DNA from: Paraspadella gotoi
Taxonomy: Eukaryota; Chaetognatha
Direction of reading: 5' to 3'
Assembly (NCBI GenBank): GCA_051294375.1
Contig: JBJCIZ010000035.1
Span: 1 to 64,000 of the forward strand
Length of the DNA stretch: 64,000 bases
Part shown: piece by piece, positions 44,464-54,056 of the stretch
Numbering within the stretch: the stretch's first letter is position 1
Layout of the letters: each line of letters starts with the position of its first letter
Notes under the pieces: model-generated
The model's database searches: none
Told to the model about the DNA's origin: nothing
Seen by the model: only the letters and a program-made list of their open reading frames with translations
Made by a program: the position numbers and the translations under genes

Positions 44464-46790
44464 TGACAAAGTTTACAAAATTATGCAAGTTGACCAAATT
44501 AATGCAAGTTGACCAAATTAATGCAAGTTGACCAAATTATGCAAGTTGACCAAATTATGCAAGTTGACAAGTTACTGCCGGTTGACCAAATTATGCCAGT
44601 TGACCAAATTATGCCAGTTGACCAAAACTATGCAAGTTGACCAAATTATGCCAGTTGACCAAACTATGCAAGTTGACCAAACTATGCAAGTTGACCAAAC
44701 TATGCAAGTTGACCAAAACTATGTAAGTTGACCAAAACTATGAAAGTGGACCAAATTATGCAAGTTGACCAAATTATGCAAGTTGACCAAATTATCCCAG
44801 TTGACCAAATTATGACAAGTTGACCAAATTATCCCAGTTGACAAAATTATCCCAGTTGACAAAATTGAACCCAGTTAACAAAATTATGCAAAGTGACCAA
44901 ATTAATGCAAAGGTGACCAAATTATGCAAAGTGACCAAATTATGCAAAGTGACCAAATTATGCAAAGTGACCAAAATTTGCCAAAGTTGACCAATTTGTT
45001 TTGGCAAGTTGACCAAATTTGGCAATTTCTTTTGGCAAGTTGACCAATTTTTTTGGCAAGTTGACCAATTTTTTTGGCAAGTTGACACAATTTTTTTTTG
45101 CAAGTTGACCAAGTTTTTTTTGGCTAAGTTGACCAATTTTTTTGGCAAGTTGACCAATTTTTTTTGGCAATTGTTGACCAATTTTTTTTGGGCAAGTTGA
45201 CCAATTTTTTTGGCAAGTTGACCAATTTTTTTGGCAAGTTGACCAATTTTTTGCCAAATTGACCAATTTTTTTGGCAAGTTGACCAATTGTTTTTTGGCA
45301 AGTTGACCAATTTTTTTTGGCAAGTTGAACCAATTTTTTTTGGCAAGTTGACCAATTTTTTTGGCAAGTTGACCAATTTTTTTGGGCAAGTTGACCCAAT
45401 TTTTTTGGCAAGTTGACCAATTTTTTTGGCAAGTTGACCAAATTTTTTTGGCAAGTTGACCAATTTTTTTGGCAAGTTGACCAATTTTTTTGGCAAGTTG
45501 ACCAATTTTTTTGGCAAGTTGACAATTTTTTTGGCAAGTTGACCAATTTTTTGGCAAGTTGACCAATTTTTTTGGCAAGTTGACCAATTTTTTTTGGCAA
45601 GTTGACCAATTTTTTTGGCAAGTTGACCAATTTTTTTGGCAAGTTGACCAATTTTTTTGGCAAGTTGACCAATTTTTTTGGCAAGTTGACCAATTTTTGA
45701 TTTTTTTTGGCAAGTTGACCAATTTTTTGGCAAGTTGACCAATTTTTTTGGCAAGTTGACCAATTTTTTTGGCAAGTTGACAATTTTTTTGGCAAGTTGA
45801 CCAATTTTTTGGCAAGTTGACCAATTTTTTTGGCAAGTTGACCAATTTTTTTGGCAAGTTGACCAATTTTTTTGGCAAGTTGACCAATTTTTTTGGCAAG
45901 TTGACCAATTTTTTTGGCAAGTTGACCAATTTTTTTGGCAAGTTGACCAATTTTTTTGGCAAGTTGACCAATTTTTTTGGCAAGTTGACCAATTTTTTTG
46001 GCAAGTTGACCAATTTTTTTGGCAAGTTGACCAATTTTTTTGGCAAGTTGACCAATTTTTTTTGGCAAGTTGACCAATTTTTTTGGCAAGTTGACCAATT
46101 TTTTTGGCAAGTTTGACCAATTTTTTTGGCAAGTTGACCAATTTTTTTGGCAAGTTGACCAATTTTTTTGGCAAGTTGACCAATTTTTTTGGCAAGTTGA
46201 CCAATTTTTTGTTGCATTTTGCAAGTGACCAATTTTTTTGGCAAGTTGACCAATTTTTTTTGGCAAGTTGACCAATTTTTTGAATTACCATTTTTGGCAA
46301 GTTGACCAATTTTTTTGTGACCATTTTGGCAAGTTGACCAATTTTTTTGGCAAGCTGACCAATTTTTTTGGGCAAGTTGACAATTTTTTTTGGCAAGTTG
46401 ACCAAAATTTTTTTGGCTAAAGTTGACCAAATTTTTTTGGCAAGTTGACCAAATTTTTTTGGCNNNNNNNNNNNNNNNNNNNNNNNNNAAGTTGACCAAT
46501 TTTTTTTGCAAGTTGACCAATTTTTTTGCCAGTTGACCAAATTTTGCAAGTTAACTAAATTTTGAAAATTGACCAAATTTTGCAAATTGACCAAATTTTG
46601 CAAATTGACCAAATTTTGCAAATTGACCAAATTTTGCAAATTGACCAAATTTTGCAAATTTTGCAAATTGACCAAATTTTGCAAATTGACCAAATTTTGC
46701 AAATTGACCAAATTTTGCAAATTGACCAAATTTTGCAAATTGACCAAATTATGCAAATTGACCAAATTATGCCAGTTGACCAAATTATGA
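44464..46790. repeat. Large 18/21-bp minisatellite array
   Basis: The array begins with 18-bp TTGACCAAATTATGCAAG units (44464-44980). It changes to 21-bp TTGACCAATTTTTTTGGCAAG units (about 45000-46530; most homogeneous at 45800-46190) and returns to 18-bp TTGACCAAATTTTGCAAA units (46560-46790). Because 18 and 21 are multiples of three, long frames stay open on both strands (the longest 657 codons). They encode only repeats such as LVNLPKK or CQKNWST and are not genes. A gap of 25 N interrupts the array. Confidence 0.95.
46464..46488. other. Assembly gap (25 N) inside the minisatellite
   Basis: A run of exactly 25 N between 21-bp units. The true array length is therefore unknown. Confidence 0.99.
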
Positions 46791-46794
46791 CTGA

Positions 46795-47450
46795 GAAAAA
46801 TGCTGTCTCTTCTCCCTTTCTCTCCCTCGTTCCCTCAAATTCTTAGTAAGCGAGTTTTACCAGTCATTTTAGTCTGGCCGGTCCACATTTTCACCCTATT
46901 TTATTAGTCGATTTTTGGAAGGAAATAAGAATATTTTTCAGTCTTATTTTTAGAATCAATTAGAAACGTCTGCCTGTCTTTGAATCTCGTTTTTACGGGT
47001 TTTTGGTGTGATAAACCATTAAAGTTTCTCGTTCAAGAGAAAAACGTCATATTACTCAAAACCCACTGTGAAAAGGTTTCTTCCTTTCACGCCAGCAGAA
47101 ACTAGCATTCGTCGTCCGCTTGGAATGTCCTAACATAGGCTCCAAATATTTTTTATTTTCTAGAAACTTTATTATCAAATTTATTCTATGGAAACTTGGA
47201 AAAACAGGGTTTCCAAAGCGGGTGGACATTTCAACTGAAACAATTTCCAAATATTTCTCTTACTTTGAGAATGGTCTTATAAGGTCACTAAAAATTGGCC
47301 TAACGGCTGAAACAAGCAGAAATGGTCAACGGTAACACGAGGGATTGAAGAGAGAGAAAGAGTTAAAATAATACTATTCTCAAGAGTCAGAAACGGGAGA
47401 CGTTTGGATGCCGTATCCGCTAGCGAGAAAACAAACATTTCTCACAATGA
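46795..47450. other. Unique-looking spacer between minisatellites
   Basis: No recognised gene or element. Two overlapping ORFs of 64-71 codons lie on opposite strands (47056-47335) without support. Confidence 0.4.
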
Positions 47451-47453
47451 CAT

Positions 47454-47855
47454 TTGACCAAATTATGTCAGTTGACCCAGTTATGCATGATGACCCAATT
47501 ATGCCAATTGACCAAATTATGCCAATCGACCAAATTATGCAAGTTGACCAAATTATGCAAGTTGACCAAATTATGCAAGTTGACCAAATTATGCAAGTTG
47601 ACCAAATTATGCAAGTTGACCAAATTATGCAAGTTGACCAAATTATGCAAGTTGACCAAATTATGCAAGTTGACCAAATTATGCAAGTTGACCAAATTAT
47701 GCAAGTTGACCAAATTATGCAAGTTGACCAAATTATGCAAGTTGACCAAATTATGCAAGTTGACCAAATTATGCAAGTTGACCAAATTATGCAAGTTGAC
47801 CAAATTATGCAAGTTGACCAAATTTTGCAATTTGACCAAATTATGCAAGTTGGTA
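47454..47855. repeat. 18-bp minisatellite (TTGACCAAATTATGCAAG)n, near-perfect
   Basis: About 22 units, of which those between 47533 and 47820 are essentially identical. Imperfect units flank them on both sides. The homogeneity contrasts with the indel-rich array at 35099. Confidence 0.95.
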
Positions 47856-48069
47856 TTGGTGAAGCTACTGGTTCATTGATAGATTAATTTATTCATAGAT
47901 TTTTTCTTAGATTTATGAAGAAATATGTTATGATTGGTTATGTTATCATTTGTTATAATCTGTTAAGATCACAAATTGAGAGTCAGAAAGAATTATTGTG
48001 ATTTATCATCGGATTAGCTGATAACCACTAAATTATCATAGGCAGATCCGACATTGTTTGCTTAAACTT
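47840..48069 (-). mobile_element. HINE-like 5' end following the minisatellite
   Basis: GGCAGATCCGACATTGTTTG then 'cttaaacttt' is the complement of the family 5' end. Together with the partial 3' part at 43914, it would make one large minus-oriented element enclosing the hammerhead relic and both minisatellites (inference). It forms an inverted repeat with 48283-48505. Confidence 0.65.
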
Positions 48070-48282
48070 TTTTTTATTTAGCTCAATGTAAACGTAGTGA
48101 GAGGGAAAAGGAAAGAGAGAACAACAAAAGGAGAAGGGGAGAGAATGAAAGAGGGGGCAAAAGCCAAAAAAAAGAAGGCAAATAGGGAAAAATAGTGAGA
48201 CAAATGTAAGGTAGTAAAAGACGTGAAGATTCTTATGAGGAATTCAATCTTTTAAAATATTTTCTTTTTTGGCATGTGAATA

Positions 48283-48505
48283 AACAAGTTTTAGCAAACA
48301 AAGTCGAATCTGCCTACGATAATTTAGTGGTAATAAGCTAATCCGATGATAAATCCCGATAATTTTTTTGACTTTCAATTTGTGATCTTAACATTGTAAC
48401 ATAAAAAATCATAACAGACTTCTTTATAAATCTATGAAAAAGTCTATAAATCTATCAATCTATCAATCATTACCAGTAGCCTCGCCAATACCAGCTTGCA
48501 TAATA
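48283..48505 (+). mobile_element. HINE-like 5' end fragment, inverted relative to 47840-48069
   Basis: Starts AACAAGTTTTAGCAAACAAA, then GTCGAATCTGCCTACGATAA, and follows the reverse complement of 47840-48069 down to 'aataccagcttgcataat'. It stops where the 18-bp minisatellite would begin, and joins an unrelated repeat at 48506. Confidence 0.65.
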
Positions 48506-48507
48506 GA

Positions 48508-49020
48508 GTGATGTGAAAATAATAAAATTCTATAGAATTAAAATTTAGCAAATAGAACATGAAAATAAAAACCAATAAAGATACTTTGATAAATTTATTT
48601 TTGAATTTTATACATTAGTGGGCACCAGTGAGCTATATATGTGGATGGCATGGAATAAAATCACTTTGAGTGTCGTAACGCCATCTAACGTGAAGAAAGT
48701 CCACGAACGAATTGAGGACCGCCTGGAGTCGACGAGAGAGTTGGGAAGTCGGCTTGAAGGCGTCGGAGAGACTCGAGAGGGTCGTGGGTTGACTTTAGGC
48801 CACGAGGGAAGTGGACAAGGTCGATTCGAATGAAACCGGAAGTGGTGTTGGCGCTGACGCTCGTGGCGCAGATTAAAGTTTATTAATCTTGGTTAAAAAG
48901 TCATATAACCAATTTGCTTGGTTAATCAAGTAAAAGGAAACCTTAATAAAATAATCAAAGCATATAGATATTCCTCTGCTTTTGCCAGCAAGCAATAGAA
49001 ACATCTATATACAATCAATA
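48508..49020. repeat. Repeat mosaic related to 28730-29480
   Basis: 48508-48640 is an inverted relative of 29335-29480, and 48890-49020 a direct relative of 28730-28950. Between them is a GC-richer stretch (48670-48880) with a 71-codon ORF of charged, helix-like composition (KKVHERIEDRLES). That ORF has no recognised family and no splice support. Confidence 0.55.
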
Positions 49021-49657
49021 AGTGCAATCAGTTAATTAATTAATTAATAACGAATTAGTAACACAATAATAATTAATAACGAGTTGGTTTTTTCAGGAGT
49101 TGTTAATTGAGTTTTGATTTAAAATGGAGGATGAATTCATTTGTAAACAAAACAACTCGAATCAATCAGAATCAATCCAAATCGGATTGTTCTTATGTTT
49201 ACTATAAGTAAAAGATTAAACAATAAACATGAACAATAAAAAGCTTACAAGGAAGATTCTGATGAAATATCTTTCAATACCTATGTGGCGATATCGGTTG
49301 AGCCTAATAACGTGGACGAGGCGTCCCGGGATCGAGACCGGATCGCTGCGCTTTTTAATTATTTTATATTTAATTACAAATCGATTTAAAGTATGAATAA
49401 GAGTTTCGAAAAAGATTGTATATCGATCAGAGTTGGTTGAAAATAATAATTGATCGATTGAGGACAGCACATCTGGGGATCAAATCCACATATATATAAT
49501 AATAAGTATATAATAGGCTAAAATATAAAAAAAGTGAAAAACTAAGACTTTTTAATTGAATGTTTTGCAAAAAACATTTATAGAAATTGAATTTAAAATA
49601 TAATAAATGGTAAAAACTTATCTCTGACATTGTACGATTTATATGTTTTACATGCAG
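49021..49657. other. Intron sequence
   Basis: AT-rich with no recognised gene. The ORFs at 49216-49630 (minus) have no support. Confidence 0.5.
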
Positions 49658-49786
49658 GTACCACGGAATTAGCGGATTAATAAACCCACCGGAGGCGCTA
49701 CAGTCCTTTTTTTGGGCTTACGTCGTTTTAGGGGCGACTTTCTTATCAGAAGGAACCACCCTCATTATGTCCATCCAAGAAATTAG
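49658..49786 (+). CDS. SLC30A9: SLC30A9 (ZnT9) exon, transmembrane helix IV region
   Basis: Acceptor TTTTACATGCAG, donor AG|GTTAAG. The first G completes the Trp codon of the exon at 30286, giving W-YHGISGLINPPEALQSF, followed by a hydrophobic FWAYVVLGATFLSEGTTL helix and SIQEI. The YHG.SGL and SEGTTL elements match the SLC30A9 region between helices III and V. It ends after two bases of an Arg codon, completed by the exon at 49858. Only one copy occurs in the window. Confidence 0.94.
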
Positions 49787-49857
49787 GTTAAGTCTGAGAT
49801 TACTAAGAATTTAAACTGTTAAAAATTGTTTAATTTCGTTCTTGTTTGTGCTTACAG

Positions 49858-49976
49858 GAGTAGTGCCAAATCAAGGGGGATGAAATTTCACGAATATGTT
49901 GCCAACTGTAAAGACCCAAGCGTAAACGTCGTCCTTCTTGAAGACTCAGCCGCTGTTACTGGCGTTGCTCTTGCAG
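49858..49976 (+). CDS. SLC30A9: SLC30A9 (ZnT9) exon, helix IV-V loop and start of helix V
   Basis: Acceptor GTGCTTACAG, donor GCAG|GTTCCC, separated by a 71-bp intron from the previous exon. Encodes RSSAKSRGMKFHEYV, a CKDPSVNVVLLEDSAAVTG stretch and VALAG. The DPS.NV.LLEDSAAV.G pattern is typical of SLC30A9 at the start of helix V, and the acidic ED pair is near the second metal-site helix. It ends in phase 1. The remaining exons (including the helix V-VI and C-terminal domains) were not found in the 14 kb downstream. They lie outside the window, or the assembly is broken. Confidence 0.95.
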
Positions 49977-50360
49977 GTTCCCGAGTTATAGATAAATACA
50001 AAAGGCTTCTTATAGACTTATTATAAATGAAGTCGTGGTTTTTTGTGAATCGGTTCCGGGAAAACTACTGTACAGACCAAATTTAAAGAAATTTGCCAAG
50101 TGAATACGAATAAAACTATCGAGGAAAAATTTCATATTTGACCTCTGAGCCGAGATATGGGGCCCCCGGGGCATGGTCAAAATTTGTTTTTAATCTTATA
50201 AATTTTTTTGTTTTGAACAGTTCGGAGACGTTTATACTTATATTTATATACTTATATTTACTTGTATTTATATCCACAAAAATATTACAGGGACTTCAAG
50301 CTGAAAAGATTTGATTCCTAATTCTAAGTTTATATTGACCTAAAATTTCAAATTTCTTAA
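49977..50360. other. Intron or downstream sequence
   Basis: No recognised feature, except a short 'tatttatatacttatattta' repeat near 50240. Confidence 0.45.
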
Positions 50361-50731
50361 TAGCGTCAGCGGATACGGGGATCCGCCTCCCATAAACAAC
50401 TCCATCTCTCTCACTCGCTCTCTCTCTCTCTCCCCCTTGCCCTCTCCCTCTCTCTCCCTCCCTCTCTCATTCGATCGCGGAAGGAACACGGGCAACGAAT
50501 CATGGGGCAAAGATTGGGACTAGGGCAAAGGGGACGTTGTATGGGCCGAGGGAGTAGGAAAAGGATAAACTGATGATTCAAAAGGAAAGCAGCCCTCGGC
50601 CCGAATGGTTGTACAGAATTTCTAACTTTAATTACATTGATACTTCGCCTACATTGTAAATAAATAAACTCAATTTGTGTTGCATTTTCATCCTTAACAT
50701 TTTATTCACCAAATTTGCCAAAAGTGCAAAG
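50361..50731 (+). other. Candidate LTR-like leader of a retroelement
   Basis: A CT-rich, GC-richer segment ends with AATAAATAAACTC (a possible polyadenylation signal) near 50659. It is followed at 50732 by TGGTGTCAACGACGAG, which looks like the primer-binding site just inside the LTR of gypsy-type elements. No matching downstream LTR was found, so the boundaries are guesses. Confidence 0.3.
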
Positions 50732-52412
50732 TGGTGTCAACGACGAGATTCGGAAAACGAGAATGAAAACCACGCGAAACGAACCGAAGAGACAACACAA
50801 GGAAAGTACAAACCATTCGGGCCCTCTCACCTAACAAGATTGAGCCGAAAGCATAATCCTAGATATGGCAGCCTACCGCACCAGAAAGCGAAAAAGCGTC
50901 CGACGTCAAGCAAGGCATGGTGGGCGCCTATCTCGACAGGCGCACCGGCATGGTCGTCTATTACGACGGTAGAACGGAACCTCATCAACCAATGGAGGAG
51001 CTAACCGCCGGGCTGGACAAGATCAAGCTCGTCGACGACGACGAGGGCACCGCCAACGGTAAAACGGCGGAAAGCAGTGGGAAACCACACCTCCTGAATC
51101 TAGACGACAACTTACGAAGAATCGCCAAAGGGAAGAAAGGGAATATGGGGGCCGCGGTCACCGAAATACTAGCCCTAATAAACGACAAGGTGGAATACCG
51201 CCGCGCCGCGGCCAAGTCCCGCCAAGCAGCCGCGGAAACGAGGACCCTCGCAAGGAAAATGGCCAACCTCGCCCAAGCAGGGGAAGAGCTGGCAACGACG
51301 CCTAGAGAAGAGGGGCCGGACGCCTACTCTCCCGAGGATCGACGGAGAAGCGCCTCCGCTATGGGAGATGCTAGACAACCGGCCGTGCGCTCAAGCTCGG
51401 CAAACCCGCTCGCGCGCACCGGTGAAGATGGACAAACGACGCGAAGGAGAAAAACCAATGGAATTCCTGCGTGGCATCTACAGAAACCTGAAGAACTGTG
51501 ACTTTGACGAAAGGAGAGTGAACGAACAGTTGCAAGCCGTCCTCGCCCGCGACGAAGAGGCAAACTGGTACGTCGACCCCATAGACGGCAGCCTGTGAAA
51601 GGGTCTGGAATTAATGTGCAAAGAAACATCGATCACGGCGGCGGAGGTAGCCGAAAAGATAGTTGTAAAGGTGGAACCGAAAGAGCATTCCGAATTTGGA
51701 CTACCGCTCGTCAACTCAATTTACAAAAAAATTTGACTGCGTCGCACCGGAAGAACGAGACGCGGTCTCGCGTCACGTGGCGCGTCTACTGACCAAAGCA
51801 TTGGATCCTTACGCCCCAGGAATATCAAGGGAGGTCCTCAAGTTCCGCAAGCTCATCGACACGGACAACCGCCGAGAGTTAGGCAAGGAAATAGTGGATA
51901 CTACGGGGATGGCTCGAGACGTACGGTTATAAGGCTGAGAGCACCTCTCGTCGCTTCATAAACTCCGTAAAGAACAACGACCGCCAAATCCTCACGGACT
52001 CGCTTCTGCAGATCAAAACCCTGCGGAGAGCGCGAACGCCCTCTACCAAGGCGCGATGATGCAAGAGGCGACTAACACGCGAGAGCTCATGGAAAAGCTC
52101 ACCAAGAGCATGACGGCGATCCAAAAAGCCGTCGAAACCAAGAAGGACGATGGGAGGTGAAGAGGCCGCCAACCCAGAGACACGAGACGCCCCGAGTGGC
52201 GCGACAGGCGCAAAGGGGGAAACGACAAACGCTGGCAAGGCAGGCAAAACTGCACGGATAGAAATTTCAGGCGTGACGCTGTTGTAACCGATGAGTTAAA
52301 TGATGTTCAAAACGCAAATAGAGCCTTCCAAAATTACAATTACTTATTATTACCATGTCCAAAGTCAGAGAAAGGAAGCCCCAAAAGCGGCAAAGCTAGA
52401 AAATGACACCGC
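50732..52412 (+). pseudogene. Broken gag-like ORF in a GC-rich retroelement island
   Basis: A GC-rich coding-like tract lies 60 bases downstream of a polyadenylation-like signal and begins next to a primer-binding-site-like sequence. The longest open piece (50917-51501, 194 codons) is Ala/Arg/Lys-rich with helix-forming segments. Further pieces continue in other frames (51368-51598, stop at 51596, then 51600-51740, 51696-51932 and about 51935-52155). At least three frame changes and two internal stops are therefore present. The end is arginine-rich, like a nucleic-acid-binding tail. No protease, RT or integrase follows. I do not recognise the family. A gag-type structural protein is inferred from context and composition only. 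Confidence 0.4.
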
Positions 52413-52439
52413 TGACAGGATTAAAAACGCCGCGAAAAA

Positions 52440-53240
52440 ATGGTATATAATAGTTTCTACTACAGACAGTGAAAAAGTAAAGAATTTTGACTTTTTTTTT
52501 TAAATTTTAACACTGTCGCAGACGTATTTGCTGAGAACTGGACAGACACATTGTCCTTTAGCAGATAACTTCGGTAAAAGTATTCCTCTCTCCGTGGTTC
52601 TTGCAAAACTGACAGCAGCGCCGCCTAGACCTCATGTACGCCAAGTCCATCCTGCCGCGGATCGGGGGCGGAATCCTCGATAGGAATGGATACGGAGGTG
52701 GTGCAGTGACTTGAATAACGTTTTTGCCTGAACTATTTGAGCTTCCAAAGTGTAGGATATTTTTCCGTCGCGCGGATGTAAAAAACTGATGGTCTGTGCG
52801 GGACGCCGGCCGGGCGGGACAGGGAAGAGTGGTTTGGTGGTGGCGGCGATGCCTTTGGCATAGTTCGTAGTCGGTCTTGGGAAGGCGGTCGTGGCGGCGG
52901 CGGCAAGGAGCGAGCCCGATCGTTGAGCATTGCCCTCTAAGTATCCTTGGAGGGAGAACCCAAGTCCCAGAGAAAAGGCGACGGCGAGGAATAATGGAAC
53001 CAAGATAGCAACGGAGTTAATACGACGGAGATTCACTGAAAACGCCGCGAAAGTTATCTCCCGGAGTCGGAAGCGGCGTCGTTGAGCGAGATAAATTCGG
53101 CGTCGGAGAAGCGAAGAAAAAGATGCCGTCGACTTCGGAGACGAGATTCAGCGTCGTCGGGGTCGGCGACTCGACCGAGAGACTCGTCATTAGAGCAAAT
53201 TCTAAATTTAAACAGACAAATTCTAAAATTAACCAGACAG
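52440..53240. repeat. GC-rich dispersed repeat, copy b (relative at 4283-4770)
   Basis: Shares ordered landmarks with 4283-4770 and is about 300 bp longer. On the minus strand it has a 134-codon ORF (52632-53036) with a hydrophobic, signal-peptide-like N-terminus (SVAILVPLFLAVAFSLGLG). That frame is not kept in copy a. It lies directly after the gag-like tract, so it could be part of the same element. Confidence 0.55.
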
Positions 53241-53904
53241 TTAATACTGAAGGCTTCATATTATAGAATGAGGTACCCTTTTTTTGTGACCAGAATCTGT
53301 TCCCATCAAACTACCTGATAGAATTTCATGAAATTTTACATTTAGAGTTCTAATGACGATATCAACAGAACTATCGAGGCGAATTTTAATGATCAACCCT
53401 GACAATAGCCATAGCTAATGAAATTAATGCTTTTTAAAATTTTTATAAGAATCAGGTTCATCGATGTCTTAACCATATAAAAATCTCTTTTAAAACTAAA
53501 ATTAATAAATGTTTTGCTAATTAATCGGTGTTTGAAGATGCATGGTTCATCGTTTTTCTCTCTATTTTCCCCGAATTATTCCCAATCTGACTTGAACCGC
53601 TGAGGTTCATGAACCTGAAACTTAAGATAAACTAATATTTTTGTGGAAATAAATATGTTGTTGGAAGAGTAATCGTCTGGGCAACTGTTTTTTTGCCCCT
53701 ATCTCACTCAGTTAATTGCAGTCGGTTATTTGTTTTTCGCTTCTTATGAGCAACATATAGAAATCTCTTTACGGAAAAATAAAAAAGATAGTGGTAAGGG
53801 TAGAAAAACTTTTTATTACAAGTTCGAAACCTCCCCTAATCCTAACTACCCCTGATCCCTAACCACCCCTAATCTCTAAACAGTAACCATATGAGTTTTA
53901 TTAA
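53241..53904. other. Non-coding, with a short CCCTAA-rich stretch
   Basis: 53826-53885 consists of irregular CCCTAATCC/ACCCCTAA words, similar to 54730-54835 and distantly to the 5689 array. No gene is seen. Confidence 0.45.
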
Positions 53905-54056
53905 GAAACAAATTTCGGACATGTTTTGGCTACAATCAGCGAATAAACGTATTGACTTGTGAAACAAATATTTAAAGTATTTGTTTTACAAATCAATTCA
54001 TTTTCGCGCTGATAAAGGCTTACATTGAAGCCAAAACATGTCCAAATTTATGTTTC
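53905..54056. repeat. 152-bp foldback (inverted repeat) carrying two decayed hammerhead cores
   Basis: Outer arms GAAACAAATTTCGGACATG... (53905-53931) and the complementary 54029-54056 pair, and the centre pairs as AAACAAATA/TATTTGTTT (53962-53970 with 53978-53986). The right arm reads CTGATAA (54009-54015), GGCTT...AAGCC, AAAAC, ATGTC: a hammerhead with mutated core positions. The left arm carries a shorter version on the minus strand. Confidence 0.7.

Larger units (their letters stand above)
35519..44470. repeat. Large duplicated block (~9.3 kb), second copy of 26195-35100
   Basis: It starts 'ttcaaaaaatcttgcagata' as at 26200 (and 18167) and follows the first copy through the intron repeats, exons, E3-E5 and the nested hAT-like element to the 18-bp minisatellite. 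Its indel density is visibly higher than in the first copy, including in exons. I list only its gene- and element-bearing parts separately. Confidence 0.9.

Noticed and set aside
44810-46783. 657-codon minus-strand ORF and overlapping 520- and 383-codon ORFs
   Set aside because: They run through the 18/21-bp minisatellite. The unit lengths are multiples of three, so frames stay open on both strands and encode only simple repeats. One also crosses an N gap.
44464-47855. CRISPR array
   Set aside because: The repeats are contiguous without unique spacers, and the sequence is eukaryotic with introns.
47408-47887. 126-159-codon ORFs on both strands
   Set aside because: These are translations of the 18-bp minisatellite in several frames.
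48618-48833. 71-codon charged ORF as an additional SLC30A9 exon
   Set aside because: The composition is helix-like, but it does not match the transporter. The adjoining exons (30422 and 49658) already join in phase, and the ORF lies in a repeat mosaic.
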